Assembly (NCBI GenBank): GCA_900113995.1
Contig: FORK01000008.1
Location: 53,641 to 117,640 of the forward strand
Length of the DNA stretch: 64,000 bases
Source: Ruminococcaceae bacterium D5
Lineage (GTDB): Bacteria; Bacillota; Clostridia; Oscillospirales; Ruminococcaceae
Direction of reading: 5' to 3'
Shown here: piece by piece, positions 10,317 through 18,781 of the stretch
How the letters are laid out: each line of letters starts with the position of its first letter
How positions within the stretch are numbered: position 1 is the stretch's first letter
Notes under the pieces: model-generated
Seen by the model: only the letters and a program-made list of their open reading frames with translations
Told to the model about the DNA's origin: nothing
Database searches by the model: none
Made by a program: the position numbers and the translations under genes

Positions 10317-10660
10317 TGCTTCCATCTCAACATAAAAGGTGTGGACAGGTTTCAAAAAAGAGTGTCTGCTTTTCTCTGATCACACAAGCGGAGACTGTTG
10401 GAATTTGCGAACAATACCGGGACTCCTTCACCGGTTTTTGTTGGGGAAGCATGGTGTACGATATTGGAATGGCAGTATAGGCCTTGTTCCAAATACTGCG
10501 AAATTCTTTGAAAGCATAGGCAGAATGAGATGTGCCATACAAAAAACGCGCTGAAAAAGCTGTGCCATGCTATTTTGGACAGCCGAATCATATTTGGATA
10601 TCCGCATCACAGAGAGGCTGATGGATTTGCTGAAACCGACCGGCCGATTTCGATTCTCAT
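10317..10660. other. Intergenic stretch without a supported gene
   Basis: About 340 bases between two terminators of convergent genes. Short open frames exist on both strands but lack ribosome binding sites and family motifs. It may be remnant DNA. Confidence 0.45.
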
Positions 10661-10692
10661 AAAATGCCCCCGGCAACGCCGGGGGCATTTTT
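10661..10692 (-). terminator. Terminator of the leftward sugar-acid operon
   Basis: AAAATGCCCCCGGC, loop AAC, GCCGGGGGCATTTT: a perfect 14-bp stem with A/T flanks on both sides, so it can work in both directions. It lies about 40 bases after the rraA-like stop. Confidence 0.85.
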
Positions 10693-10733
10693 CGCGCTGT
10701 TTTACGACGGCCAATACACGATGCGGAAACGCT

Positions 10734-11396
10734 TTACAGAACACCAAATTTTTGGAATGCCTGTGTGCAGGTCATGCCGTTTTCAACAGCACGACGCATG
10801 TTTTTTTCGCCTGCCGCCTTTTCCAGTGCCTTTTGAACTACCTCAGATGCGACCTCGCTGGGGATGATCAAAACACCGTCCACATCACCAAACACGATAT
10901 CGCCGCTGTGAATTGTGACCTGGCCGATTTCGATGGTGCAGCGAAAATCCACTACCTTGGTGCGGACGGAAGAATCCTGAGCATAAGAACCCATCGAAAA
11001 AACCGGCCAGTTCTGCTCAAGCACCATGGGGGTATCGCGGTGATAGCCGTCACAAACAGCACCCGCGCTGCCTCGAGCCTTGGCAGTTGCGGTGAGCAGC
11101 TCTCCCCAGTAGGCACAGCGCTTGGTGCCGCCGGTGCAGACATAAACCTCATCTTTCTGAATCTGATCGAGGCATTCGGTAAGCCGGCCGAAAGGCTGCG
11201 CCTGCTCCCCGAATACGTCGATCATCAGAACGGTCATCGCTTTTCCGGCGATTTTCATATCGTTGGTCATAGGCCGGATTTCAGGCGGGAGAAATTGATG
11301 ATAGTAACCCATTCCGTCGAGAATATCGCCCACTACAGGAGTATAAAGCTTTTCTTTCATCAAAGAAAACAGTTCGGAAATATCTTTGAGCTGCAT
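10734..11396 (-). CDS. RraA-family protein (aldolase/demethylmenaquinone methyltransferase-like fold)
   Basis: A 220-residue RraA-like protein. Family members with the G-x20-RD motif are 4-hydroxy-4-methyl-2-oxoglutarate or related oxo-acid aldolases/decarboxylases; here GEL (98-100) and DGYHRD (116-121) supply it, followed by [15 protein letters not shown]. It is the last gene of a leftward unit with KDPG aldolase and KDG kinase. The context suggests retro-aldol or decarboxylation of a 2-oxo sugar acid rather than RNase E control, since Firmicutes lack that partner. The true substrate is unknown. Confidence 0.82.
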   Translation of the reverse strand: MQLKDISELFSLMKEKLYTPVVGDILDGMGYYHQFLPPEIRPMTNDMKIAGKAMTVLMIDVFGEQAQPFGRLTECLDQIQKDEVYVCTGGTKRCAYWGELLTATAKARGSAGAVCDGYHRDTPMVLEQNWPVFSMGSYAQDSSVRTKVVDFRCTIEIGQVTIHSGDIVFGDVDGVLIIPSEVASEVVQKALEKAAGEKNMRRAVENGMTCTQAFQKFGVL

Positions 11397-11446
11397 ATAC
11401 AGGATCTCTCTTTCTGTTAAAAATTTTCTGCGGAAGGGAAGGAAAG

Positions 11447-12409
11447 CTACAGCCTGCGGCGCAGGTGAATGGCAAATCCTCCGATTTCGTGCTCAAGATA
11501 GACGGCAATCAGCCCTTGCCTGTCCCGCGCCATTCCTTCTTTCCGGAAACTCAGACCCCGCGTCTGAAAATAGGCCATGGCCCGTTCTACGTTGTTGCAG
11601 CCGACTGCGATATGCCCCTTTTCTCCCAAAAACGGACGCTTCATGACCTCCATCATTGTTCCCGCAAAAGCGGATGCCTCTCCGTCAAAAACAGGAAGGC
11701 CGAACATTCCGGCAAAATCGTGTACAAGCGCATCGGCTTCCTCTCTGCCGCTGCTGTTAAGACCGATATGCAGCAGATGGAAGCCATGCATTGCCTGTAC
11801 GGAATCGGCGCAGACCCTGCTGACCACATCGAATTCCTGCCGGTCAATCCATTCTGCGGGCGCCATCCAGCTTCCGCCGCAGGCGATCACATTGGGCAGG
11901 TCAAGGTAGCTGTTGAGGTTTTTGGGCTCGATTCCACCGGTTGGTACAAACTGAATATCGCGGTAAGGGCCGCTGAAAGCCTTGAGCATCGCAGTACCCC
12001 CGCTGGCCTCAGCAGGGAAGAATTTGAGGGTATCGAGGCCCAGATTGACAGCGGCTTCTATCTCGGTGGGAGTGGAAACGCCGGGCAGCACCGGGATGTT
12101 ATTTGCCAGGCACCATTTTACCACTTCGGGATTCAGCCCGGGAGAGACAAGGTATTTCGCCCCGGCTTCTGCGGCGCACTGTGCCATTTCCACGCTGGTG
12201 ACTGTTCCGGCGCCCGGCAGAATTTCAGGGACATCCCGGGCAACTGCCGCAATGGCATCCGCCGCAGCCGGGGTTCGAAAGGTGATCTCCGCTGTGGGAA
12301 TTCCGCCCCGCACCAGAGCCCTTGCCAGCGGAACGGCATCTTTGGCGTCATTGATCGCAATTACGGGGATTATCCCGATGCCGAACAGCTTTTCTCGCAG
12401 GGACTTCAT
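11447..12409 (-). CDS. KDPG/KHG aldolase fused to a VOC (glyoxalase-fold) domain
   Basis: Residues 1-205 are a class I 2-keto-3-deoxy-6-phosphogluconate aldolase: catalytic Glu41 in PTAEITFRT, Schiff-base Lys129 in [10 protein letters not shown] and the phosphate loop PTGGIEPKN. Residues about 207-320 are an added domain whose motifs ([31 protein letters not shown]) match the vicinal-oxygen-chelate fold. A plain Eda is about 210 residues, so this is a real two-domain chain with no internal stop. It overlaps the KDG kinase by ATGA, so the two are translationally coupled. The aldolase yields pyruvate and glyceraldehyde 3-phosphate. Confidence 0.88.
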   Translation of the reverse strand: MKSLREKLFGIGIIPVIAINDAKDAVPLARALVRGGIPTAEITFRTPAAADAIAAVARDVPEILPGAGTVTSVEMAQCAAEAGAKYLVSPGLNPEVVKWCLANNIPVLPGVSTPTEIEAAVNLGLDTLKFFPAEASGGTAMLKAFSGPYRDIQFVPTGGIEPKNLNSYLDLPNVIACGGSWMAPAEWIDRQEFDVVSRVCADSVQAMHGFHLLHIGLNSSGREEADALVHDFAGMFGLPVFDGEASAFAGTMMEVMKRPFLGEKGHIAVGCNNVERAMAYFQTRGLSFRKEGMARDRQGLIAVYLEHEIGGFAIHLRRRL

Positions 12410-13380
12410 GCTGATCTCTCCTTTTTGATCTTGTTGCGCAGAAAATATTCCAATTCCTCACGTGTGGGGAGGCCGTCGTTGTCTCCCCGGCTCATCACTT
12501 GGATTGCTCCGATTGCATTGCCGCGCAGCACCGCTTCGGGCAGTGTCAGACCCTCCATCAGGGCGCTTAACACGCCGGTGGCGAAGCCATCTCCTGCGCC
12601 CACGGTATCGACAATGTGGTCAACCCGAAAGCCAGGCACACAGCCGCGTTCCTGCTCACAGTCGAAAAAGGCCCCCGCGCTGCCATCCTTGGTGATAACA
12701 AGTTTGCAGCCGAGTCTTCGGTAGAATGAGCAGATTTCTTCCGCGGTGGCATTTGGAAGTTCCGCCATCTGTCGGCCTTCTCCGATTCCCGGAAAGAAAA
12801 TATCGACCTGCGTTGCGATCTCGTTCATAAATTGATACATTTCCTTACGGCTGGGCCATAGCTGCGGACGAAGATTGGGATCGAAGGAAATCAGCATGCC
12901 ATGCTCCCGCCCACGCTTAATCAGACATCTGGTAGCTTCGCGAGCGGAGTCGGACAGCGCGGCTGTGATGCCTGTCATGTGCAGAACGTCAAAACCGTCA
13001 AAATTGAGACGGTCAATATCCTCGGGCGACAGGGTAGAGGCGGCGGACCCCTTTCGGAAATAGGCAATTTGCGGGTCTCCGACGCTGGTGAGACCCTTGA
13101 GCATCATCCCGGTGGAACGCTGCTCAGAAAAGGTGGTGAGTTCGGTGGAAATTCCGTTTTTATTCATCTCGTTAACAATGAACTTTCCGAAGGGGTCATT
13201 TCCCAGTTTTGTAGCATAAGCCACCTTGTGTTTCAGGCGAACCATGCCAACCGCAACATTGAATTCTGCTCCAGCAACGCCAACGCTATATTCTGTGACA
13301 GTGTCCAGCGGGCCTTCTAATTTTGCCATTAAAAGCGCCATCGGCTCTCCCGCGAGAACAATGCCGTTCATTTTCTTCAT
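12406..13380 (-). CDS. kdgK: 2-keto-3-deoxygluconate kinase (PfkB family)
   Basis: Ribokinase-fold sugar kinase phosphorylating KDG to KDPG, the substrate of the next gene. Two PfkB marks are present: the N-terminal GVAGAEFNVAVGMVRL and the C-terminal anion-hole/catalytic-Asp motif DTVGAGDGFATG. I chose ATG at 13380 (MKKMNG) because GGAGGA lies 7 bases upstream, rather than an ATG 21 bases earlier. The product is 324 residues. Substrate is inferred from the paired aldolase. Confidence 0.87.
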   Translation of the reverse strand: MKKMNGIVLAGEPMALLMAKLEGPLDTVTEYSVGVAGAEFNVAVGMVRLKHKVAYATKLGNDPFGKFIVNEMNKNGISTELTTFSEQRSTGMMLKGLTSVGDPQIAYFRKGSAASTLSPEDIDRLNFDGFDVLHMTGITAALSDSAREATRCLIKRGREHGMLISFDPNLRPQLWPSRKEMYQFMNEIATQVDIFFPGIGEGRQMAELPNATAEEICSFYRRLGCKLVITKDGSAGAFFDCEQERGCVPGFRVDHIVDTVGAGDGFATGVLSALMEGLTLPEAVLRGNAIGAIQVMSRGDNDGLPTREELEYFLRNKIKKERSA

Positions 13381-13461
13381 GAACAGGTCCTCCTTGGTCA
13401 ATCATAATCAGCTTTATTTTACCGAGAAGAGGAAGCGTGCCGGAACTTCCCTCATTTCGGG

Positions 13462-14523
13462 TCAGCCCTCTTTTTTGAGCAGAGTGGAATTCCGATAGAC
13501 AATATCGGTCGGGGTGAGGCGCATTTTCTTTTCTCCGTCCGGATTTTCCAGGCGTTCTATAATCAGTTCGCCTGCCGCCTTCCCGATTTCATAGGGGTGA
13601 ATGACAAAGGTAGTGATTCCGTCTCCGATCAGCTCCGACCAGTTCATCTGTCGGTTCCATCCCCAATCGTCAGGCCCGCAAACACCCAGATCATATGGGC
13701 AGCGAAGATTCATCGAGTGCATCACGCTGAGAGTGTGCATAATTGTTACACTGTTGACGCCGATGACGGCAGGGGTTCCGCCGTCCGATGTGCCGGAGAT
13801 CACATCGCGGAGTACTTGCGCGGTTTCCTCCGGGTGGTTGATGTTAATGACATAAATATCCTCGTCGGGATTTTTTGCTCCGAAAATATCGCGATTTCCT
13901 TCAATAAAGGCACTGCGCCTCATGGAACGAGCGGAGTTGTGCTTGTATTCCTGTGTAAAGAGGCAGATTCTTGAAAAACCCTGTTCTTTCAAATGATGGA
14001 TCAGCTGAAGCACCGGTGCGTGGTAATCGCTCAGAGAAATGTCAAAAACGTAGTCATTGACCTGACGGTCGCATAGCACAATCGGGAAATAGGTGCAGGC
14101 CAGGCTGATCAGAAAGGGGTTGGCGTCGGATGTTGTATTGACGATAAGTCCGTCTACCTGATGATCAAGCAGCGAACGGATGTAGTCCTGCTCCTGCTGC
14201 GGCGAATCTCCACAGCTGACGAAGATCGGGATATAATGACGTTTTCGCAGAGCATCCTCCACGCCTGTAATCAGCGACGAGGAGAAGGGGCTGGTGATAT
14301 CAGAGATAACAACGCCAATCATGCGAGTTTGCTGTGTTTTCAAACTGCGTGCCACAGCAGAAGGGCGGTAATGCGACAGTTCTATCGTTTTTTCGATACG
14401 TTCCTTCGTGGAGGAGGACATAGAGCCGTATTTTCCGTTGAGATATCGGGAAACGGTTGCTTTCGATACACCGGCCGCCCTGGCAATATCATTGATTGTC
14501 ACTTTTTGGCTTTTTTGCTCCAT
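13462..14523 (-). CDS. LacI-family transcriptional regulator
   Basis: An N-terminal LacI helix-turn-helix (VTINDIARAAGVSKATVSRY) with hinge helix is followed by a periplasmic-binding-type effector domain (IGVVISDITSPF). The start at 14523 follows AGGAGAAATTCAG; an upstream ATG at 14613 lacks a site. It is the first leftward gene of the sugar-acid island. Three AANCGNTT-type half-palindromes surround its promoter and that of the rightward genes, so it probably represses both directions and itself until a sugar-acid ligand binds. Confidence 0.92.
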   Translation of the reverse strand: MEQKSQKVTINDIARAAGVSKATVSRYLNGKYGSMSSSTKERIEKTIELSHYRPSAVARSLKTQQTRMIGVVISDITSPFSSSLITGVEDALRKRHYIPIFVSCGDSPQQEQDYIRSLLDHQVDGLIVNTTSDANPFLISLACTYFPIVLCDRQVNDYVFDISLSDYHAPVLQLIHHLKEQGFSRICLFTQEYKHNSARSMRRSAFIEGNRDIFGAKNPDEDIYVININHPEETAQVLRDVISGTSDGGTPAVIGVNSVTIMHTLSVMHSMNLRCPYDLGVCGPDDWGWNRQMNWSELIGDGITTFVIHPYEIGKAAGELIIERLENPDGEKKMRLTPTDIVYRNSTLLKKEG

Positions 14524-14634
14524 CTGAATTTCTCCTGTTTTAATTTGCACGCCATCCTGAAACCCAGCTGACAACGCGGAGGGCTTTTCTGCATCCACGG
14601 AATTGGACTTCACGAATATAAACCAAAGATAGGA

Positions 14635-14642
14635 AAACGGTT
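14635..14642. promoter_or_regulatory. LacI-type operator 1
   Basis: AAACGGTT inside the near-perfect palindrome AAAACGGTTTT (14634-14644), matching the LacI/GalR core AANCGNTT. It lies about 35 bases downstream of the predicted leftward start site, a repressing position. Confidence 0.6.
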
Positions 14643-14682
14643 TTATAAGAGATAAACATCATATCTTATTTGGCTTATCTAT

Positions 14683-14712
14683 ATTTTAACGCATTTTGGT
14701 GCAAAAAGCCAA
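14683..14712 (-). promoter_or_regulatory. Leftward promoter of lacI-kdgK-aldolase-rraA
   Basis: Read on the minus strand: TTGGCT (14712-14707), 18-base spacer, TAAAAT (14688-14683). It gives a leader of about 150 bases before the regulator start. Confidence 0.55.
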
Positions 14713-14755
14713 TGAAATTTCTATAAATATAAAATTTGTCATCTTAACTATAAGA

Positions 14756-14763
14756 AACCGATT
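14756..14763. promoter_or_regulatory. LacI-type operator 2
   Basis: AACCGATT in GAAACCGATTAC; the same 12-mer occurs inverted at operator 3. It lies about 40 bases upstream of the rightward -35. Confidence 0.6.
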
Positions 14764-14799
14764 ACCCATTGTGCAGGCATCTGAAATTCAAAAATAGTC

Positions 14800-14827
14800 T
14801 GGACAAAGTGAATTCTTGCGCTAAAAT
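14800..14827 (+). promoter_or_regulatory. Rightward promoter of rraA2-dctPQM-dehydrogenase
   Basis: TGGACA (14800-14805), 16-base spacer, TAAAAT (14822-14827). The predicted transcript has a leader of about 230 bases containing operator 3. Confidence 0.5.
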
Positions 14828-14950
14828 AAAATATAGAAATGTTTGAAGCGTCTCCAACAAGATAGAGCAGCGAAGAAATGCTACTTTACTGCAAAAATAT
14901 TGTCACAGGATTGTGCCGGGTCCTGTAAGAAGGGTTCAAGCATTTTAAGT

Positions 14951-14958
14951 AATCGGTT
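14951..14958. promoter_or_regulatory. LacI-type operator 3
   Basis: AATCGGTT in GTAATCGGTTTC, the exact reverse complement of the 12-mer at operator 2. The two are 195 bases apart and bracket the rightward promoter, as in DNA-looping repression. Confidence 0.6.
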
Positions 14959-15067
14959 TCCTTTAACTCTTTTGCAGCAGATATTTTGGCCGCTGCTGGG
15001 AAGGGAAAACATAATCGAAACCACAATGCGCCGGTGTCCGGCGCATCAAAGAAACGGAGGAAGCACT

Positions 15068-15718
15068 ATGAAATACGACGCCAAATACATTAAGGAAAAC
15101 CTTTATTCGGGGATCATTTGCGATGTCCTTGACCAGATGGGGTATCGTCATCAGGCATTAAGCAATGCGATCAACCCCCTGAAGGATGATACGGTGATCT
15201 GGGGTCCCGCTTTTACCGCAATCGGTACCGAGGTCTACTCAATGCCCGAAGATCCGCTCACCGCTCAATGCAGAACGGTGGAACAGCTTGGGGAAGGGGA
15301 GATTTACGTCCTTGTAACTCGGGGCAACTATACCTGTGCATTGTTTGGCGAGTTGTTTGCGAATGGCATCCTCGGCCGCAAAGGCGCGGGAGTTCTGCTT
15401 GACGGATACGCCCGGGATATCAAGGCGTTGAAAGAGATGAATTTCCCCATTTTCTATCGTGGAACCAATCCCTGCACATCGAAGGGCCGCTGCGAAATTA
15501 ACCAGTGTCAGCTGCCGATTCAAATCGATGGAGTCACCATTGAACCCGGAGACTATATCTTCGGAGATATTGATGGGATTGCTGTCATCCCCAAGGACGT
15601 TGTAGATGAAGTCATCGACCGCTCCATCGAAACGGTCAAGAAAGAGGACGAGGTCAGAGAGATGCTTCAAAACGGGGCCAGTATGACCGAGGCATATCAT
15701 AAGAATGGTGCAATTTGA
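15068..15718 (+). CDS. RraA-family protein, second copy
   Basis: A 216-residue RraA-like protein, paralogous to the one at 10734. It shows CDVLDQMGYRHQAL near the N-terminus, the GEL...DGYARD active-site pair (95-97 and 112-117, Arg116-Asp117) and GDYIFGDIDGIAVIP. The start at 15068 has AACGGAGGAAGCACT upstream; the frame is open 225 bases further but with no ribosome site. It heads the TRAP operon, so its substrate is likely derived from the imported acid. The two copies are clearly divergent in sequence. Confidence 0.82.
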   Translation: MKYDAKYIKENLYSGIICDVLDQMGYRHQALSNAINPLKDDTVIWGPAFTAIGTEVYSMPEDPLTAQCRTVEQLGEGEIYVLVTRGNYTCALFGELFANGILGRKGAGVLLDGYARDIKALKEMNFPIFYRGTNPCTSKGRCEINQCQLPIQIDGVTIEPGDYIFGDIDGIAVIPKDVVDEVIDRSIETVKKEDEVREMLQNGASMTEAYHKNGAI

Positions 15719-15809
15719 ATATTGCCGGAAAAACGGGTTTGGGGCTGCTTAATGCCCGGCGGTGTTCATTGAATTAAAACGAAACTAAAGGAAAAAGAGA
15801 GGAATTACT

Positions 15810-16880
15810 ATGAAAAAACTGGTTTCTGTACTACTCGTTATGGCATTCTGCCTGACCGCGGTGGCTGGCTGTGGGTCGAGCTCCTCCAGCGCCCCCGCTG
15901 CCTCCTCTGCGCCTGCGGCTTCCTCCGAAACCCCCGCGGCTCCTGCCAAGACCTACACCATGAGAATTGCCCATATTCTGGATACCGAGTCCATCCGCCA
16001 TCGTTCGCTTGAGATCTTCAAGAAGACTGTGGAGGAGAAGACCAACGGCGGCATTAAGGTTGAGATTTATCCCTCCGCCCAGCTTGGCTCGGATGACGAG
16101 CTGATTGAGCAGGTGAAAAACGGCTCTATCGAAGGTTACCGCGGAAGTGCGATCGATACCGTAATTCCCGCCTACAATATTTATTCCATGCCCTTTCTGT
16201 TTGCAAATGTCGATGAAGCGGCTGCCGTTATGGAAAGCGACTGGGGACTTGCCCTCGCGGAGAAATCAGAAGAAAACAACGTCAAGATCCTTTCCACCGG
16301 TACCAGCGGCATGCGGGTTCTGACTAACAACATCCGTCCGGTTTCCACCCCTGAGGATATGAAAGGCCTGAAGCTTCGCACCCCTTCGTGGGAGGTTACC
16401 ATCAAGACTATGGAGGCTCTTGGCGCCAACTGCACCTCCATTGCTTACAATGAAACTTATATGGCTCTGAAAACCAACGTCGCTGACGGACAGGAGAATC
16501 CCTGGGTTTATATTGTCAATCCGAAATTCTACGAAGTCCAGAAGTATGCGACCGACCTCAACTGGAATCTTACTCTGGAATATTTCCCTGTGAACCTCGC
16601 TTGGTACAACTCTCTGCCTGAGGATTACCAGAAAATCATCACCGATGCTGCGTGGGAGTCGATGGCTTACAACAACGAACAGAACAAGACGGAAGAAGAA
16701 AGCTATATCGCTACTTGCGCAGAGGCGATGGAGATCAACTACCTCACCGATGACCAGCGCAAGGCGTTTGTAGAAGCAACCCAGCCGGTTTATGACTATT
16801 ACATCAGCACCGGCCTCTTTACCCAAGACGATATGGATCAGATCCGCAAAGTTATTTCTGATTTCAACGCGAAAAAGTAA
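15810..16880 (+). CDS. dctP: TRAP transporter substrate-binding lipoprotein (DctP family)
   Basis: A 356-residue extracytoplasmic solute receptor. The signal peptide ends in the lipobox AVAGC (Cys21), followed by a Ser/Ala linker. The DctP fold shows in GGIKVEIYPSAQLGSDDELI and in KGLKLRTPSWEVT, which holds the substrate-carboxylate Arg. It captures a carboxylated ligand, here presumably a hexuronate or oxo-gluconate, and hands it to DctQM. A stable hairpin follows before dctQ. Confidence 0.92.
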   Translation: MKKLVSVLLVMAFCLTAVAGCGSSSSSAPAASSAPAASSETPAAPAKTYTMRIAHILDTESIRHRSLEIFKKTVEEKTNGGIKVEIYPSAQLGSDDELIEQVKNGSIEGYRGSAIDTVIPAYNIYSMPFLFANVDEAAAVMESDWGLALAEKSEENNVKILSTGTSGMRVLTNNIRPVSTPEDMKGLKLRTPSWEVTIKTMEALGANCTSIAYNETYMALKTNVADGQENPWVYIVNPKFYEVQKYATDLNWNLTLEYFPVNLAWYNSLPEDYQKIITDAAWESMAYNNEQNKTEEESYIATCAEAMEINYLTDDQRKAFVEATQPVYDYYISTGLFTQDDMDQIRKVISDFNAKK

Positions 16881-16904
16881 CCTGCGGCAAGCCACTCACC
16901 CGTG

Positions 16905-16940
16905 CGGTCAGGGAAATTCATAAGACGGTTTCCCTGACCG
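16905..16940 (+). terminator. Hairpin between dctP and dctQ
   Basis: CGGTCAGGGAAA (16905-16916) pairs perfectly with TTTCCCTGACCG (16929-16940). There is no T-run, so it more likely stabilises the dctP message or attenuates read-through than ends transcription, giving more receptor than membrane subunits. Confidence 0.6.
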
Positions 16941-16961
16941 TCCCATTTAAGCGAGGTACCA

Positions 16962-17477
16962 TTGTTGAAAACACTTGAAAAGATCAAACAAGTTATTTCC
17001 GATACCATGCTGTTGATATGCGCAGTGCTGGTGGCTGCCTGTACGCTTCTCGCCGCTGCGGCAGTCATTCTGAGATACTTTTTCAATATTGTCTTCATTC
17101 AGACCGAAGAGCTGATTACCTTTCTTTTCATTGCGATTGTATTTCTCGGTATTGTCCCGGTCATCCAGCGCAAAGAGCACGTTGCGGTTGCTCTCATCCA
17201 GAATATGATGTCGGGGTATGCGCGCAAGGCGCTCATCATCTTTCAGTACGCTGTCATTATCGTCGTGCAGGTTGTATTCCTTTATGCCAGTTACTACTGG
17301 ATCAGAACCAACTCCAACTTTTTGACTCCGGGACTTCGGATTCCTTACCAGACGATCTATATGCTGGTGCCGGTCAGCTCGTTTTTGTCTGGAGTCATTG
17401 CTGTGATCGATCTGGTTGAGACAATCCTTACCCCTGTAGGGGACCCGATCTTCCGGAAGGAGGCAAAGCCCGAATGA
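16962..17477 (+). CDS. dctQ: TRAP transporter small permease (DctQ family)
   Basis: 171 residues with four hydrophobic segments (about 13-37, 47-64, 88-111 and 128-148) as in DctQ/YiaM. It binds the large permease and is essential for TRAP transport. Two adjacent TTG codons (16962, 16965) behind GCGAGG are the only starts. Its stop overlaps the dctM start by ATGA. Confidence 0.88.
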   Translation: MLKTLEKIKQVISDTMLLICAVLVAACTLLAAAAVILRYFFNIVFIQTEELITFLFIAIVFLGIVPVIQRKEHVAVALIQNMMSGYARKALIIFQYAVIIVVQVVFLYASYYWIRTNSNFLTPGLRIPYQTIYMLVPVSSFLSGVIAVIDLVETILTPVGDPIFRKEAKPE

Positions 17478-18757
17478 CCGCAATTGTCATCTTCAGCTTT
17501 TTTGTGCTCGTCCTGCTTGGCGTGCCGCTGTGCTATTCCTTTGCCAGCGCATGTGGAGCATATATCCTGTTGGCCAGTCCGGGAAGTATTTCAACACTGG
17601 TTTCCAGAATGTTCAACGGAGCGAACAGCTTTACCCTCATCGCGTTGCCGATGTTTATTCTGGCCGGCGAGCTGATGAATCGCGGGGGTCTCACTCAGCG
17701 GATCGTTGATTTCTGCCTGATGATTACCCGGCCCATTCGCGGCGGACTTGGTGAGGTGAATGTCATTGCCAGTATTGTCTTTGGCGGAATCACCGGTTCC
17801 TCGGTGGCGGATACCACCGCGATCGGAGGCATTATGATTCCCGCTATGGAGAAGGCAGGCTATCCCACCGATTATTCGGCCGGGGTGACCGTTGCTTCTT
17901 CCACCATCGGAATGGTCATTCCTCCGAGCATCCCGATGCTGGTCTATGCGGTCATCTCATCGGAGTCGGTTGGCGCGCTGTTTATGTCAACTGCAATTCC
18001 CGGCCTGCTGATTGGAATTCTTCAGACCGTTGTGGTATATTTTCAGTCTGAAAAACGGGGATTTCACCCCGTTTATACGGACAAAATGACCATGCGGCAG
18101 GTTTGGGATGTCTTTCGCAACAGCATTCTTGCTATTATTATGCCGGTGCTGATTATCCTCAGTATTGCAACGGGCATCTGCACCGCTACCGAGTCGGCAG
18201 CGTTGGCGGTTGTGTATGCAGCTATTGTGGGCGGATTGTTCTACCACGACCTGAAGCTGGAAGATTTAATACCTTCTTTGAAGAATACAGCGGTTACCAC
18301 CGCGGGTGTCATGATTATTGTTGCATGCGCAACGGTATTTACCTGGGTTATGGCTATTTTGCAGATTCCTGCCACCGTTCAGAACTTTATTACCGGCCTG
18401 AATATGCCTGTCTTTTTGATTTTGCTCATCTTCGATTTTCTGATTCTGATCATCGGAACTTTCCTGGATGTCACCCCGGCGCTGCTGCTGCTTGGACCCA
18501 TCCTGATTCCGATTATGCAGAGCTTTGGCATCGGAAAAATTCAGTTCGGCGCTATTATGATTGTTGGTCTGGCCATTAGTTTGGTCACTCCGCCCGTGGC
18601 CCTCTGCCTTAATGCATGTTCCAAAATTTGCGGGCTTAAGATGGGGCGGATCTTTCATGCGGCTCTGCCGCTGCTCATGGTCAACGTGCTTGTGTTCGTT
18701 CTAGTTACCTTTGTCCCGGCGGTTTCGCTGTGGCTACCGGGCGTATTTGGCTACTAA
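17474..18757 (+). CDS. dctM: TRAP transporter large permease (DctM family)
   Basis: 427 residues, about 12 transmembrane segments. It has the DctM marks GITGSSVADTTAIGGIMIP and the mirrored late TPPVALCLN of the two Na+-binding inverted repeats. It forms the elevator-type ion-coupled channel for the DctP ligand. Translation is coupled to dctQ by a 4-base overlap. Confidence 0.93.
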   Translation: MTAIVIFSFFVLVLLGVPLCYSFASACGAYILLASPGSISTLVSRMFNGANSFTLIALPMFILAGELMNRGGLTQRIVDFCLMITRPIRGGLGEVNVIASIVFGGITGSSVADTTAIGGIMIPAMEKAGYPTDYSAGVTVASSTIGMVIPPSIPMLVYAVISSESVGALFMSTAIPGLLIGILQTVVVYFQSEKRGFHPVYTDKMTMRQVWDVFRNSILAIIMPVLIILSIATGICTATESAALAVVYAAIVGGLFYHDLKLEDLIPSLKNTAVTTAGVMIIVACATVFTWVMAILQIPATVQNFITGLNMPVFLILLIFDFLILIIGTFLDVTPALLLLGPILIPIMQSFGIGKIQFGAIMIVGLAISLVTPPVALCLNACSKICGLKMGRIFHAALPLLMVNVLVFVLVTFVPAVSLWLPGVFGY

Positions 18758-18781
18758 AAGCAGCGATACAAAGGAGAAACT

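Noticed and set aside
10530..11420. A 296-codon plus-strand frame opposite the first rraA-like gene
   Set aside because: Antisense shadow crossing a terminator; no motif.
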